A DNA stretch of 64,000 nt, taken from Tubulanus polymorphus. Its lineage: Eukaryota; Nemertea; Palaeonemertea; Tubulaniformes; Tubulanidae. Below are positions 15,101 through 24,187 of this stretch, one piece after another; within the stretch, counting starts at the first letter, position 1, and every line of letters starts with the position of its first letter. The stretch covers positions 11,154,275-11,218,274 of the forward strand of contig NC_134032.1 in the NCBI RefSeq assembly GCF_964204645.1, given 5' to 3'. The notes below the pieces were generated by a model. The model was not told where the DNA came from. It did not search any database and worked only from the letters and a program-made list of their open reading frames with translations. Made by a program: the position numbers and the translations under genes.

Positions 15101-18100
15101 ACATCGAACCTGCTTATAATGCCCTGCGTGGCGCTTAGCGGGTTGAGGGTGTTTAAAAAAAAATTGGAGTTTATTTTGACTCTGAATCCAGTTCACAGTT
15201 CCTAAGTTGTATGATTTTAATTTGACATCGAGCCCAGTTCTCAAGTTGTATGGATCCAATTAGACTCTTGGTCCAGTTCCAGAGTTGTGAGGGTTTAATT
15301 GGACTTCTCATTTCTTAGTCGAGTCGAACATTGGATGGAAAATTCAAACAAATAGGCACACCGAACAAGATTAAAGGGGACTAGACGAGTCATCTCTTCT
15401 GCTATTCGGATATTTTGACTCGCGCACATACACATACCTCCTCCCATGTAAGAGTCCTGACTATCCTCTCCGTCATCTTCACCTTCATCATCACGACTCA
15501 ATAAATTATTCACTGCTAAATTGACGTCCAAATTCTACAAAAGATAGAACATGCACAAAATATTTTTATTCATAAAATTGAACCAAGTCTTTGAAATGGA
15601 TTTCTATAAATTATCGTCTATTTTTCCACAAAAAAAAAATGATAATAGGCCTATAGAATTTCGTATTGTGGGTTATAAATATTTTTCTTACCGTGCGTTG
15701 AAGTTCTCTGACGATTAAACTCCGCGACTTCCCCTGCAAAACCATTTGACACTGGAACAGAAACAAAACGGGTTGTTAACACGAATACAGATACAGAAAC
15801 TAATTTAGTAGCAGGAATTCAGGGCATTTCTGGACCCGGTTCTAAAGTTTTTAGCATAGAATTGATTCTAGCCTTAAACAATAAGAAATTCACACAATTC
15901 AATGCTAAACACCAAGACAGAATCATTCCTGGATATAAGGAGTTTCTTTAGGACAAAATTTCATCAACGTTCGAGGAAGTGCCCGCACCATTTTAATATC
16001 CCAGTTACAGTAGACACCTCTAAAGTCAGTACCGTTTATCTCAGTAACCCATTATTTCAGAGGTTTTGTAAGCAAATTTTTATCCTATACCCTACCAAAA
16101 CTTGAGTTTCTAATTTGTTAACTGCCTAATAGGGCAACATAGAAATCCTGGTTCCAACTGTAGTCTGACATTTTTCCCAAATTGAAGGGGTTCCAAGCAA
16201 CTTTAAAAGCATTTTCAGTTTAGAAGGAATTTTTAAGGAATGGAGTTGTAGGGAACCTGCAAGAACTGTATGCTAAATTGAGGAACAGTTAGGGGCGGGT
16301 ACAAAACTCACTTGATTGACAAGCTCCTCGGGTACAGCGGACGCGTGAATCAAAGGTCGCGACCCGACGATCACTCCTGATCCGCGACCCCGACCTACGG
16401 CTCGCACGACGCGACCTTGAGGTCGTCTGATCGGACGACTAGCCGTCGAGGTGGTGGTCGTCGTGGCGCCCGACGTCGTCGAGCCGGGTGTGGAGCTCGT
16501 GCTGCGAGCCGTCGTGCTGTTGGCCGGCGTGCTGGTCGCGACGGTCGTCGTCGACGATGACGTACTGTTGCCCCATCTGGAAAACAAACTGCATACGATC
16601 ACATAAAGTGCCGAAATTCCGGGCTAACATTTTCACAGTTAACACAACGCTCACTGCTAGGCCGATAACACGGTGCTGCCCCCTAGTAGTAACTACGAGT
16701 TACCTCATAGTTGGAAGTGAATCAAGAGAAATTTTAGGGTTTAAAATGTTGTTACAATTCAATCGTTTTTCAGTGTAGAAGAGACGCGCAGTAGCAGTGT
16801 GCCTGTTATTCAACATACTGGGATTGAGATTTTTAAAAATATTTTCGAATCATCTCCAGCACCGAATATGGATTGAAGAATAATTAATGGAGATCTTGTG
16901 CGATTAGGCTACGTAGTGACGACATCAGGCTAATCGTAGTAGATATCTGGAAATATCGAGAGGGTTGCGAGTGGTGCATATGAAGTAGGAGAGGGAGTGG
17001 CAGAAGGGGGGCGCCGGGAGTCGAGGGATGCGAAGCAGATATGAAATTACCCAAGCGCCTGTACAGCGATGGCTCCGTGCGAGTCCGGCACCAGAATCAA
17101 CGGCCCTTCGATGTCGCGAGTACGATCACGTAACGTCGTTTTAGGTTTCTTCACTTCCGGAGCCCTAAAAAAAAAAACGCAAACAAAATACTGAAAACAA
17201 TGGACAAAATAAAACGAGATCAGACAAATGAACTCTGGAATTTTCAAATTTTTTCCATACAAAGCACTCAGGATTTTCAATGTCATTTTTGAACACGATT
17301 TTTTTGAACAGACTTTTCATGTCATTTTTTTCACAGATTATTCTGAGGTACAATAACCAAAGCGGTTACCGTGACTACAATCTGGGTGCGGATTAAAATT
17401 ACGATTTCTTAAACCGTTAGATTCTGAGTCCTATATGTTCAATGGCATCAAAAGGAGAAAACATTTTGACGGACGCTTCTCATGCATTTTTCGCAGATTC
17501 TTTACGAGTTTTCACTGGGAGCAAATGAGCACAGTTTTCGGGAAACATTACTTACGTTTTCGGTTCCGTTTTATTGAGATCCAGTTTATCATTTTGAACG
17601 TTGTACGAAACCCGACAAATTCTTCCATCCTTAAAAAGCGAAAGTAAAGTCTATTCAGTGAAAAGCTACAGTGCACACGAATATTTGGTCCAAAAGTGAT
17701 TTGAAATCTGATGACTGGTCTTAAAGTTGTTAGATCGGCTATACAACTAAGATGGTTTTAAAACTAAGTCATGACATGGAACTGGCCGGTTGCATAGTCA
17801 TAGCTTACATTTAAGACCAGTCTAAGACCAACTTAGTTCCGTAGCCAATCTAACAAATTATGACCAGTCACGACTGTGCAACTATTCCAAATGGCCGGTT
17901 TAATTTACCCCGGTTTAAACATGCAGCATTAGGGATAGCTATGATACCAGTCTATAATACTGGATCCGGACAAAAGAAGGACAAATAAGGACTTGGAAGG
18001 ACCACTGGAAACCCTGGAAAGGGCCTCAGCCTGACAATCATATGATGATTCCCAAGGTCATGATGATTGTCATGTATAATGTATATATAACTAGTAATGA

Positions 18101-19697
18101 ATTTATAACTAGTAATGAATTCATATTTTTACTTCGAAATCATCAAATCAAAAACTTTCAAAATCACAGTAAATTAAATGAAATGAGAATAAATTAAATG
18201 AAATGAGAATAAGATAGCCTACCTCTAGTAATAAAGCGATACTGTTCGGACCGACAGCTATTTGAGTCACCGGTAATCGTTTTAAAGCGTTGAACACGGC
18301 CGGTTGTAAATAGCCGTGTTTCGAGATCTTCTCCGAAACTTCTTTTAGTCTGAAAATATTTTCCAGAATTAGGGTTTACGCGGAATTTTCACAGGCCTAC
18401 CACGAAACCCGATATAATCCGTATCAAAAAGATACATCAATACCGCGTCAGGCTTGGATAGTGTATGGAGAATCCAACAATGATAACGTAATGTTAAGCG
18501 CTGATTAAGCCGGGTTAGCTCCGAGAAAGGCATCATAGTCGATAAAAATAAGACCGATAGCCTTCAAAAGATCATCATCCATTGTAATATGATTTAGTCC
18601 AAAAATGTTGACTTAAGGCGCTAGAAAAAAAATGATACCTTGCTTCTCATTTCTGCTAAGCTTTAAAAGTTGACCTGGCCATCTGTCTGTACATGGTGCA
18701 TTACTTTTCCAAAATTATGATCACGCTTACAATAACAACAGAACCGGCAGCCATAAAAATGATCTGACTACATATTCCATCAGTTCACAAAGTGACCCGG
18801 CTGATTAGGGGAAACCACGTACAATGAACAACGTATCATTTTATTTCGTTTTTATTGCGAAATTCTCTTTTAATCAAAATTCCGCCGAAGCACATATAAG
18901 TGTCTTGGTCGGGTCATCCTTATTACCGAGATGATGTATTTTACCGAGATGAACCGAGATCAACCGAGATGAAATGAAATATAACATATCTATTTATTCC
19001 TTATCGATTTTAACAATTGAAATCATATTATATCAGTAATAAATGCCTGCTGGATATTTTACATATTTTGTCGGATATTTTTGTAGAAAAATAACTTAAC
19101 TTTACCGAGATGAGATCGTCAATCAATCAAATTCAATGAAATTTCATTGCTAACGAGTTTACATATTTGAAGTCAAAATTCTTTTTAATAAAAAAAATAT
19201 GTGAAATATGACTCAAGAAGGTATTTGTTACTGATATAACATGATTAAGTGTTAAAATCGATAAGGAATAAATAAATATGCTATATTTCATTTCATCTCG
19301 GTTCATCTCGGTAAAATACGTCATCTCGGTAATAAGGATGACCCCGTTTTTATTGCGAAATTCTCTTTTAATCAAAATACCGCCGAAGCACGTATAAGTG
19401 TCTTGGTGATATATAATACTGGATAATTGTTGGTTGACACTCTTACTTCTATAGATTCTACCAAATGAAATAGTTATAGTTTAGTAAGTTAAAATGAGGG
19501 GAATCCCGAAATAAGTTCCGTGGTCCATCGATTTATTTCTGACGACGATTCTACAATCTTCTTCAACGAACGAAAATGACTTTTTCCAGACTCCGAAAAA
19601 TACGATTTTCTCAATGGAATTACGTCATTACTGACCTGTCATTTAACTGTTGGTCAGTTCCGGGTAATGGCTGCACGACGAAATGAATCGAATTCAT
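145..19697 (-). CDS. UBR5: UBR5 (hyd/EDD) HECT-type E3 ubiquitin ligase, N-terminal two-thirds, 30 coding exons, continues off left edge
   Basis: UBR5 recognises N-degrons through its UBR box and builds ubiquitin chains with a C-terminal HECT domain; it acts mainly in the nucleus. Exons in transcription order (high to low): 19697-19636, 18349-18223, 17629-17556, 17164-17051, 16576-16312, 15751-15692, 15534-15438, 14799-14656, 14149-13914, 13477-13355, 12972-12704, 12240-11819, 11501-11377, 10720-10483, 10359-10205, 9888-9724, 9008-8777, 8247-8133, 7610-7435, 6876-6648, 6074-5712, 5092-4946, 4546-4428, 4337-4217, 3617-3509, 3073-2907, 2343-2157, 1911-1590, 1030-722, 497-145. All joins are GT-AG and keep frame, giving about 1875 residues against about 2800 for the human protein. 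Signatures include start [22 protein letters not shown] (UBA), [32 protein letters not shown] and TYQDTVNL. The start is set by the MNSIHF exon. MLLE and HECT lie beyond position 1. No disruption seen. Confidence 0.97.
1185..1450. repeat. Degenerate copy of the AACCCTTTCAGTGC MITE family
   Basis: The intron between UBR5 exons 1911-1590 and 1030-722 contains blocks shared with 6964-7364: TTTCTATTGAAAGATG, AGTAACTAACAA and ACAGGGGTGGAAT, followed by TTTTCAAATTANCTCCAG. Ends are too decayed to place the terminal repeats. Confidence 0.6.
2440..2770. repeat. Cluster of short direct repeats with CCCCTATGACATCA motif
   Basis: UBR5 intron holding four or five degenerate units of about 65-75 bp around CCCCTATGACATCAYCAGAAT with ATGGCCGCCCCATAAATAC in between. 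The same motif (reverse complement TGATGTCATAGGGG) recurs near 9660, 51700-52010, 59800-60600 and 63200. Confidence 0.7.
3738..3990. mobile_element. Short interspersed element, GGGTGGCCAC family
   Basis: Begins TAGGGTGGCCACTTTCC and ends CAATGGCCAAACCTG, which are imperfect inverted copies. The interior is rich in TTTTCCNTG and CCCTGA words. Related copies or ends occur at 8005, 11568, 28873-29146, 36416-36553 and 51047. No coding capacity, so a non-autonomous element. Confidence 0.65.
4946..6074 (-). other. UBR5: UBR-box zinc finger exons of UBR5
   Basis: Exons 6074-5712 and 5092-4946 join (AA|G = Lys) to give the UBR box, residues about 1212-1280: [42 protein letters not shown] and then [16 protein letters not shown]. 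The Cys/His ligands that bind the zinc ions of the type-1 N-degron pocket are all visible. The preceding ankyrin-like part ([21 protein letters not shown]) sits in the same exon. The intron at 5093-5711 contains only a degenerate duplicated GCCGGCTACGAATATA motif and no credible exon. Confidence 0.95.
6195..6300. mobile_element. Foldback MITE, CCGGTTTTATRGACTGG family
   Basis: A near-perfect hairpin in a UBR5 intron: GGTTTTATGGACTGGTTTTA at one end pairs with AATACCAGTCTTTTAAACC at the other, and GGGCTAACTC pairs with GAGTTAGCCC around an A/T-rich loop. A second copy lies at 59868-59975 and its right arm is amplified in the minisatellite at 59930-60605. Confidence 0.75.
6340..6650. repeat. 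Degenerate intronic tandem repeat
   Basis: UBR5 intron with about four decayed units of 70-85 bp. Each contains GGGGGTAAGACCCTCAGTAA followed by ACACCTTCCACATT and TTCAAATTTAT words. Non-coding. Confidence 0.7.
6964..7364. mobile_element. MITE with AACCCTTTCAGTGC terminal inverted repeats, hosting a nested MITE
   Basis: Left end AACCCTTTCAGTGC (about 6964) and right end GCACTGAAAGGGTT (about 7350) are perfect inverted repeats. The interior is non-coding. A different short element (7185-7320) sits inside it. Other members: 1185-1450 (decayed) and 56033-56355 (in the SFI1 3' UTR). Confidence 0.85.
7185..7320. mobile_element. Nested MITE, GGCCAGTTGCATAGTC family
   Basis: Ends GGCCAGTTGCATAGTCATGG and CACGACTGTGCAACAGGGCC are imperfect inverted repeats. 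The interior has paired TAAGACCAGTCT and AGACTGGTCTTA-type words. A related copy is at 17790-17890 with an inverted partial copy just before it (17698-17770). Its position inside the 6964-7364 element shows it arrived later. Confidence 0.8.
9060..9475. repeat. Degenerate intronic tandem repeat with GGGGGATTTATGGAGG
   Basis: UBR5 intron of about three 120-bp units. Each has GGGGATTTATGGAGRCAGTG, TTCTTTTCTGGAAGAA, TTCTATGGAGGCAGC and GAGGCAATGTGATGTTATAG words in the same order. Non-coding. Confidence 0.75.
12366..12540. repeat. Interspersed repeat shared by two UBR5 introns, copy 1
   Basis: Shares with 15981-16140 the words ATATCCCAATTACTGTAGAC, CCGTTTATCTCRGTAA and CAGAGGTTTTGTAAGCAAAT in the same order and orientation. 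No terminal repeats or open frame recognised. Confidence 0.7.
13096..13281. mobile_element. MITE with GATACCNTGTTTCTC inverted ends, copy 1
   Basis: Left end GATACCATGTTTCTCATTTC and right end GAGAAAACAAGGTATCAT are inverted repeats. The interior (CTTAAAAGTTCACCTGGCC, CCGGCAGC) matches the second copy at 18631-18838. Both copies lie in UBR5 introns. Confidence 0.8.
14961..15165 (+). mobile_element. tRNA-derived SINE
   Basis: The head carries RNA polymerase III boxes: A box TGGCCGAGTGG (14972-14982) and B box GGTTCAAACCC (15025-15035), as in a Leu/Ser-type tRNA. A non-tRNA body (TTTCTTGGTCGAAGGTTCTT, CTCTCCCCCGTTGGGAAA) and an A-rich end (TTTAAAAAAAAATTGG) follow. It lies in a UBR5 intron, opposite to the gene. 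A degenerate second copy is at 58893-58985. Confidence 0.85.
15438..16330 (-). other. UBR5: UBA domain exons of UBR5
   Basis: Three exons (end of 16576-16312, then 15751-15692 and 15534-15438) encode [20 protein letters not shown] and [17 protein letters not shown], residues about 206-255. This is the ubiquitin-binding UBA three-helix bundle of UBR5, including the MVLQGKSR loop. The acidic stretch that follows ([13 protein letters not shown]) is also present in vertebrate UBR5. Assignment rests on near word-for-word family match. Confidence 0.93.
15981..16140. repeat. Interspersed repeat shared by two UBR5 introns, copy 2
   Basis: Partner of 12366-12540 (ATATCCCAGTTACAGTAGAC, CAGAGGTTTTGTAAGCAAAT). 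It lies in the UBR5 intron between exons 16576-16312 and 15751-15692. Confidence 0.7.
17051..17164 (-). other. UBR5: UBR5 exon 4, segment without an obvious vertebrate counterpart
   Basis: This 114-bp exon encodes a piece reading [17 protein letters not shown] then [20 protein letters not shown]. It lies between the conserved [12 protein letters not shown] segment and the Ser/Thr-rich segment before the UBA domain. Splice sites are good (TTTTTTTAG acceptor, GG|GTAATT donor) and both neighbouring phases fit. I recall no matching stretch in vertebrate UBR5, where this part is Ser/Gly-rich linker. It may be an invertebrate-specific insert or a cassette exon; its 114 bp is a multiple of three and skipping it keeps frame. 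Confidence 0.75.
17698..17890. repeat. Two inverted copies of the GTTGCATAGTC MITE
   Basis: A left partial copy (GACTGGTCTTAAAGTTGTTA) faces a fuller copy at 17790-17890 (CGGTTGCATAGTCATAGCTT ... CACGACTGTGCAAC). Same family as 7185-7320; in a UBR5 intron. Confidence 0.65.
18631..18838. mobile_element. MITE with GATACCNTGTTTCTC inverted ends, copy 2
   Basis: Left GATACCTTGCTTCTCATTTC and interior GTTGACCTGGCC, ACCGGCAGCC, CTGATTAGGGGAAACCAC match the copy at 13096-13281. The right end is more decayed. First intron of UBR5. Confidence 0.7.
18846..19407. mobile_element. Long-arm foldback MITE flanked by a 63-bp direct repeat
   Basis: The element 18911-19345 begins GGGTCATCCTTATTACCGAG and ends CTCGGTAATAAGGATGACCC. 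The inverted arms extend over about 120 bp and include multiple ACCGAGATGA words and TCCTTATCGATTTTAACA. On both sides lies the same host segment (18846-18909 and 19345-19407, beginning CGTTTTTATTGCGAAATTCT, ending TATAAGTGTCTTGGT) with two or three mismatches. First intron of UBR5. Confidence 0.85.
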
Positions 19698-19870
19698 GTC
19701 GTCAATGAGTTTATTTCTGTTTTAATTAATTAATCGGAGAAATAATTCGTCGCAAGCTGCGCCATGGTCTACTGCTATGGGTTTAGTCTGTGCAGCAGGA
19801 TGTGCGCCGGCGGCTGCTGGAAAATAGGTAGGAATGCTCCGATACAACGCGTTTCAGACGGGTAGATTCG
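19698..19870 (-). promoter_or_regulatory. UBR5: UBR5 5' UTR and probable promoter region
   Basis: Sequence directly upstream of the UBR5 start codon. It is locally more GC-rich than its surroundings (GCGCCGGCGGCTGCTGG near 19807) and holds no in-frame extension of the first exon. No TATA box is recognisable, so the transcription start is inferred to lie in this stretch rather than seen. Confidence 0.4.
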
Positions 19871-20324
19871 CTTAGTTCAAATTCAAGTTCAAGTTCAAAT
19901 TTATTTCACGAAAAGCATATGGCGGATTAAAATACAAGAGAAAATACGAACAAGCAAACGATTAAATAGAAAGTGAACACAAGAAAATAGATAATGCAAA
20001 TCAGAGTAATTCAATTCAAATCTTTATTGTTTCAAAATTTACAAAGCTTATTATTGGTTTTGAACGAAACAAATATTATTGTATTATTATGTACGATAGG
20101 AAATGCATTTTGAATTATTTGAATATTGACTGACAATCATCGGATTGTGAACCTATTAAACGGTTTGAAAATCAACGAGAAATTTTTGAAATTATTCTAA
20201 AGCAGATCAATACAGAATACGACCAATATCGACCGTGAAATCTCCAACTTAAAGGTTGCTGAAGGATGCTGCCGTGTTAGGCGCATGATCATCGATTGGT
20301 TTTAATGCATGATCCGCAAACTAA
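19871..20324. other. Spacer between UBR5 and the transporter cluster
   Basis: No gene seen. It contains TTCAAATTCAAGTTCAAGTT simple repeats (about 19877-19905) and ATTCAAATCTTTATTGTTTC (about 20013), which look like decayed element ends, with no open frame. Confidence 0.5.
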
Positions 20325-20336
20325 CTCCATTCTAAA

Positions 20337-21719
20337 TTAAATATCTCTTACAGCGAGGGAACTAAAAGAGTAAATGAAATTCAAAACACCGACAATGATA
20401 AAAATTGCTGGATAAGCGATATATGGTTGTACAGCACCCATTATCAACGTTAGTATTCCTGTTGTCACACGTGATGTGGCAGCATCTATTGCGTATATCG
20501 TCTCATAATTACCAGTAAATTTAACATCGGCGATATCAGAAAGCCAGGAAAAATAAAAACTAGTGAGAAGACCAAATGATATGTAACAGATAATAGAAAT
20601 GCCAAACGCTTGCCAAACACTTCTTATGAACATATATGAAAGGAATGAAAATGTCGCCATCAGACAATAAATTATGAAATAAATCCAACGATAATTTCTG
20701 GTTTTCGTCACCAGTAATCCGAATGTATTTGAACTCAGCAGATAAAATACCGTCGAAACCAATATCACTGTAGCTATCTGCCAGTGTTCTACATCGAGCG
20801 AGACTTGCTTAATCAAAAGAGGCATGTACAAGTAATGAATATTCATGCTAAAGAGATACACACAATCGAGACCTAAAAGCACCAATGTTTGGGCATCCGT
20901 CAACATTGATTTTACTAGTTTGAGATGAATTTTCCCCTCAGAAATCCCCGCACTGCTGTTCTCTATTCTGACAAAAGCTCGTAGCGCGATAACTATCATT
21001 AAGGCACCGAAAAGCATCCAAAATGATACCGCGTAACCGATAAGTTTCATTTCATATCAACGGATTGTGTAACCAATTTCAGCAGCGGCGAAATTCATAC
21101 CGTACACGACAGCTAACGCGGAAACTCTTTTGTCTTTATCCGCCAATGCAATCGCTACCACTGTCGACCCGGCGTTCAAAATAAACGACAAGGAAACCCC
21201 GATCAACGAATTTACAATCGCGAATATCCACCAAATCGATATGAAAACTGAAATGAAAATAGCTACGAGTCCTAATATTAGCCCAAACCAGAACGGTATT
21301 ACATGTCCATATTTGAACGTCAATCTACCACACAGAACGCTTCCAAGCACCAACCCAACATCGAACACAGCTTTAATGATGGCCACATTTTCGGCGATAT
21401 GTTTATCGGTAGATAATGAGTCATTACGGAATCCACCTTGCAGTTCACTGACTACGGCAGTTATTGTTCCTGATGTCGTATTGACAATAAACGAGGCAAA
21501 ACTTACAATAATGACGATAAGTAGAGGGTTTGCCTGGTAGCGGATCTTACGAGAAGATTCATCAGACGGTTGATCCTCTTTTGGTAGCATTTCAGACTGG
21601 TCAACGATTTGATGTAACTGGTTATCGATATGGCCACCAATAGCTCCATACTCATTGTTACCAACGGTAACATCTTTTTCAACAAGAATTCCAGTCGTAT
21701 CGTCCAACACTATTTTCAT
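20337..21719 (-). pseudogene. SLC18-like MFS transporter, copy 1, single in-frame nonsense codon
   Basis: Intronless frame nearly identical to the intact copy at 22504-23934. Translation from the methionine at 21719 runs 221 codons to TGA at 21057-21059, then continues in the same frame from 21056 to the stop at 20337. In copy 2 the same codon is TTA (Leu), so one base change made the stop. Upstream of 21719 the frame equivalent to the first 17 residues of copy 2 is also shifted. Differences otherwise are few: a 3-bp insertion giving NTTSGT and some substitutions, suggesting very recent loss or a segregating null allele. If translated, the halves would be two six-helix parts. The duplicated unit extends into both flanks (about 20325-22028 against 22493-24187). 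Confidence 0.85.
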
Positions 21720-22490
21720 CCTATCGCTCTATTCCGCCTTCGACAAATGTGTTATGTAATGAGTAGAATTTCATAAGGATTTAATCCTATGCCACATGTG
21801 AAACTGCGATTGAAACGAATCAAATCACGGACTCTAAAACTAGGTGTTAGAATCAGGGTTAATTAGATCAGCAATTATTGACAATGTAAGTAAATAATCA
21901 AGTCAGCCTAAATCAAAGGTAAAAAGTGGTGAACATCACGCGCTACAATTCCGCATTCATTACGTTCAGTTTTTCTCGATTCGGAATTTCATTCTGGATT
22001 TGATAACATATGGTTTCGATACCGCCGACTCAGGGGCGGATCCAGATGGGATCGCAAGGAGCACGTATACTCCCGTCGAAACTTTTCCACGCCCTTTTGA
22101 AAAACAACGGCAATTATTTCAGGGTAACATTTCTACCCGCATCTACAAGAGCAACAGTCAGTTGCACAAAACTTCGGCCGAAACGCTTATATTCCTTTTG
22201 ATGTCACACGAGGCAGTGCATTCAACTTTCCAGACTCCCATTTTAGCGTCGCGCTCGCTTTGCGTGGATACTTGCCCTTTTCCAGTACATATTGTCTCAT
22301 TATTACAAGAGGGATAAAGAATATACACAGATCTATCAGAATTAAAGATCGAAATTTATTTTCTGTGATTACATCGCTTACTATAACAAACGATCACATA
22401 GGTGATAAATAGAAGAAATTACCGTGGATTACTGTCACCGCCATTTTAGGCAGCGAGATAATCCTTGATTGGTTTCTTATACGAAATCAA
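21720..22490. other. Spacer between the two SLC18-like copies
   Basis: 21720-22028 is duplicated 5' flank, matching 23935-24187 (ATGCCACATGTGAAACTGCG and TTTTTCTCGATTCGGAATTT). From about 22029 it differs and opens with GGGGCGGATCCAGATGGG, a word typical of dispersed invertebrate repeats. No gene seen. Confidence 0.5.
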
Positions 22491-22503
22491 ACTTTATTCT
22501 GAA

Positions 22504-23934
22504 TTAAATATCTCTTACAGCGAGGGAACTAAAAGAGTAGATGAAATTCAAAGCACCGACAATAATAAAAATTGCTGGATAAGCGATATATGGTTGTAGA
22601 GCACCCATTATCAACGTTAGTATTCCTGTTGTCACACGTGATGTTGCAGCATCTATTGCGTATATCGTCTCATAATTACCAGTAAATTTAACATCGGCGA
22701 TATCAGAAAGCCAGGAAAAATAAAAACTAGTGAGAAGACCAAATGATATGTAACAGATAATAGAAATGCCAAACGCTTGCCAAACACTTCTTATGAACAT
22801 ATATGAAAGGAATGAAAATGTCGCCATCAGACAATAAATTATGAAATAAATCCAACGATAATTTCTGGTTTTCGTCACCAGTAATCCGAATGTATTTAAA
22901 CTCAGCAGATAAAATACCGTCGAAACCAATATCAGTGTAGCTATCTGCCAGTGTTCTACATCGAGCGAGACTTGCTTAATCAAAAGAGGCATGTACAAGT
23001 AATGAATATTCATGCTAAAGAGATACACACAATTGAGACCTAAAAGCACCAATGTTTGGGCATCCGTCAACATTGATTTTACTAGTTTGAGATGAATTTT
23101 CCCCTCAGAAATCCCCGCACTGCTGTTCTCTATTCTGACAAAAGCTCGTAGCGCGATAACTATCATTAAGGCACCGAAACGCATCCAAAATGATACCGCG
23201 TAACCGATAAGTTTCATTTCATATAAACGGATTGTGTAACCAATTTCAGCAGCGGCGAAATTCATACCGTACACGACAGCTAACGCGGAAACTCTTTTGT
23301 CTTTATCCGTCAATGCAATCGCTACCATTGTCGACCCGGCATTCGAAATAAACGATAAGGAAACCCCGATCAACGAATTCACAATCGCGAATATCCACCA
23401 AATCGATATGAAAACTGAAATGAAAATAGCTACGAGTCCTAATATCAGCCCAAACCAGAACGGTATTACATGTCCATATTTGAACGTCAATCTACCACAC
23501 AGAACGCTTCCAAGCACCAACCCAACATCGAACACAGATTTAGTGATGGCCACATTTTCGGCGATATGTTTATCGGTAGATAATGAGTCATTACGGAATC
23601 CACCTTGCAGTTCACTGACTACGGCAGTTATTGTTCCTGATGTATTGACAATAAACGAGGCAAAACTTACAATAATGACGATAAGTAGAGGGTTTGCCTG
23701 GTAGCGGATCTTACGAGAAGATTCATCAGACGGTTGATCCTCCTTTGGTAGTATTTCAGACTGGTCAACGATTTGATGTAACTGGTTATCGATATGGCCA
23801 CCAATAGCTCCATACTCATTGTTACCAACGGTAACATCTTTTTCAACAAGAATTCCAGTCGTATCGTCCAACACTATTTTCATCCAATCGGTCTCTTCCG
23901 CGTTCGATGTGTTATGTAATGCGTAGAATTTCAT
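22504..23934 (-). CDS. SLC18-like (VMAT/VAChT-type) MFS transporter, copy 2, intact and intronless, 476 aa
   Basis: A 12-helix major facilitator protein. Layout and local words follow vesicular amine/acetylcholine transporters: loop 2-3 CGRLTFKYGHVIPFWFG (VMAT: NRIGYPIPMFAG), LYEM at the start of helix 6, HWQIATLILVSTVFYLLSLN in helix 8 (VMAT: [20 protein letters not shown]) and GNYETIYAI before helix 11. The family exchanges cytoplasmic amines for vesicle protons. Here the helix-1 aspartate position reads Val (SFIVNTSGT) and the helix-10 aspartate reads Thr (GLLTSFYFSW), so amine transport cannot be assumed. Starts at Met 23934; Met 18 (23883) is an alternative and is the only start shared with copy 1. 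No introns, unlike vertebrate SLC18A1/2, suggests retroposition. Substrate unknown. Confidence 0.85.
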   Translation of the reverse strand: MKFYALHNTSNAEETDWMKIVLDDTTGILVEKDVTVGNNEYGAIGGHIDNQLHQIVDQSEILPKEDQPSDESSRKIRYQANPLLIVIIVSFASFIVNTSGTITAVVSELQGGFRNDSLSTDKHIAENVAITKSVFDVGLVLGSVLCGRLTFKYGHVIPFWFGLILGLVAIFISVFISIWWIFAIVNSLIGVSLSFISNAGSTMVAIALTDKDKRVSALAVVYGMNFAAAEIGYTIRLYEMKLIGYAVSFWMRFGALMIVIALRAFVRIENSSAGISEGKIHLKLVKSMLTDAQTLVLLGLNCVYLFSMNIHYLYMPLLIKQVSLDVEHWQIATLILVSTVFYLLSLNTFGLLVTKTRNYRWIYFIIYCLMATFSFLSYMFIRSVWQAFGISIICYISFGLLTSFYFSWLSDIADVKFTGNYETIYAIDAATSRVTTGILTLIMGALQPYIAYPAIFIIVGALNFIYSFSSLAVRDI

Positions 23935-24187
23935 AAGGATGTAATCCTATGCCACATGTGAAACTGCGATTGAAACGAATCAAATCACGGGCTCTAAAAC
24001 TTAGTGTTAAAATCCGGGTAAATTCGATCAGCTAAATGCCAATTACGGGATATGTTAATAATCAAATCAGCGCGTTCGTAAGGTACAAAGCGGTGAACAC
24101 GAGCTCGAATACCGCATTCATTATGTTCAGTTTTTCTCGATTCGGAATTTCATTCTAGATTTGATAACATAGGATTTCGATACCGCC

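Noticed and set aside
20337-21719. Two separate half-size transporter genes (20337-21050 and 21057-21719)
   Set aside because: They are in the same frame, separated by one TGA, and together match the intact neighbour across its whole length.
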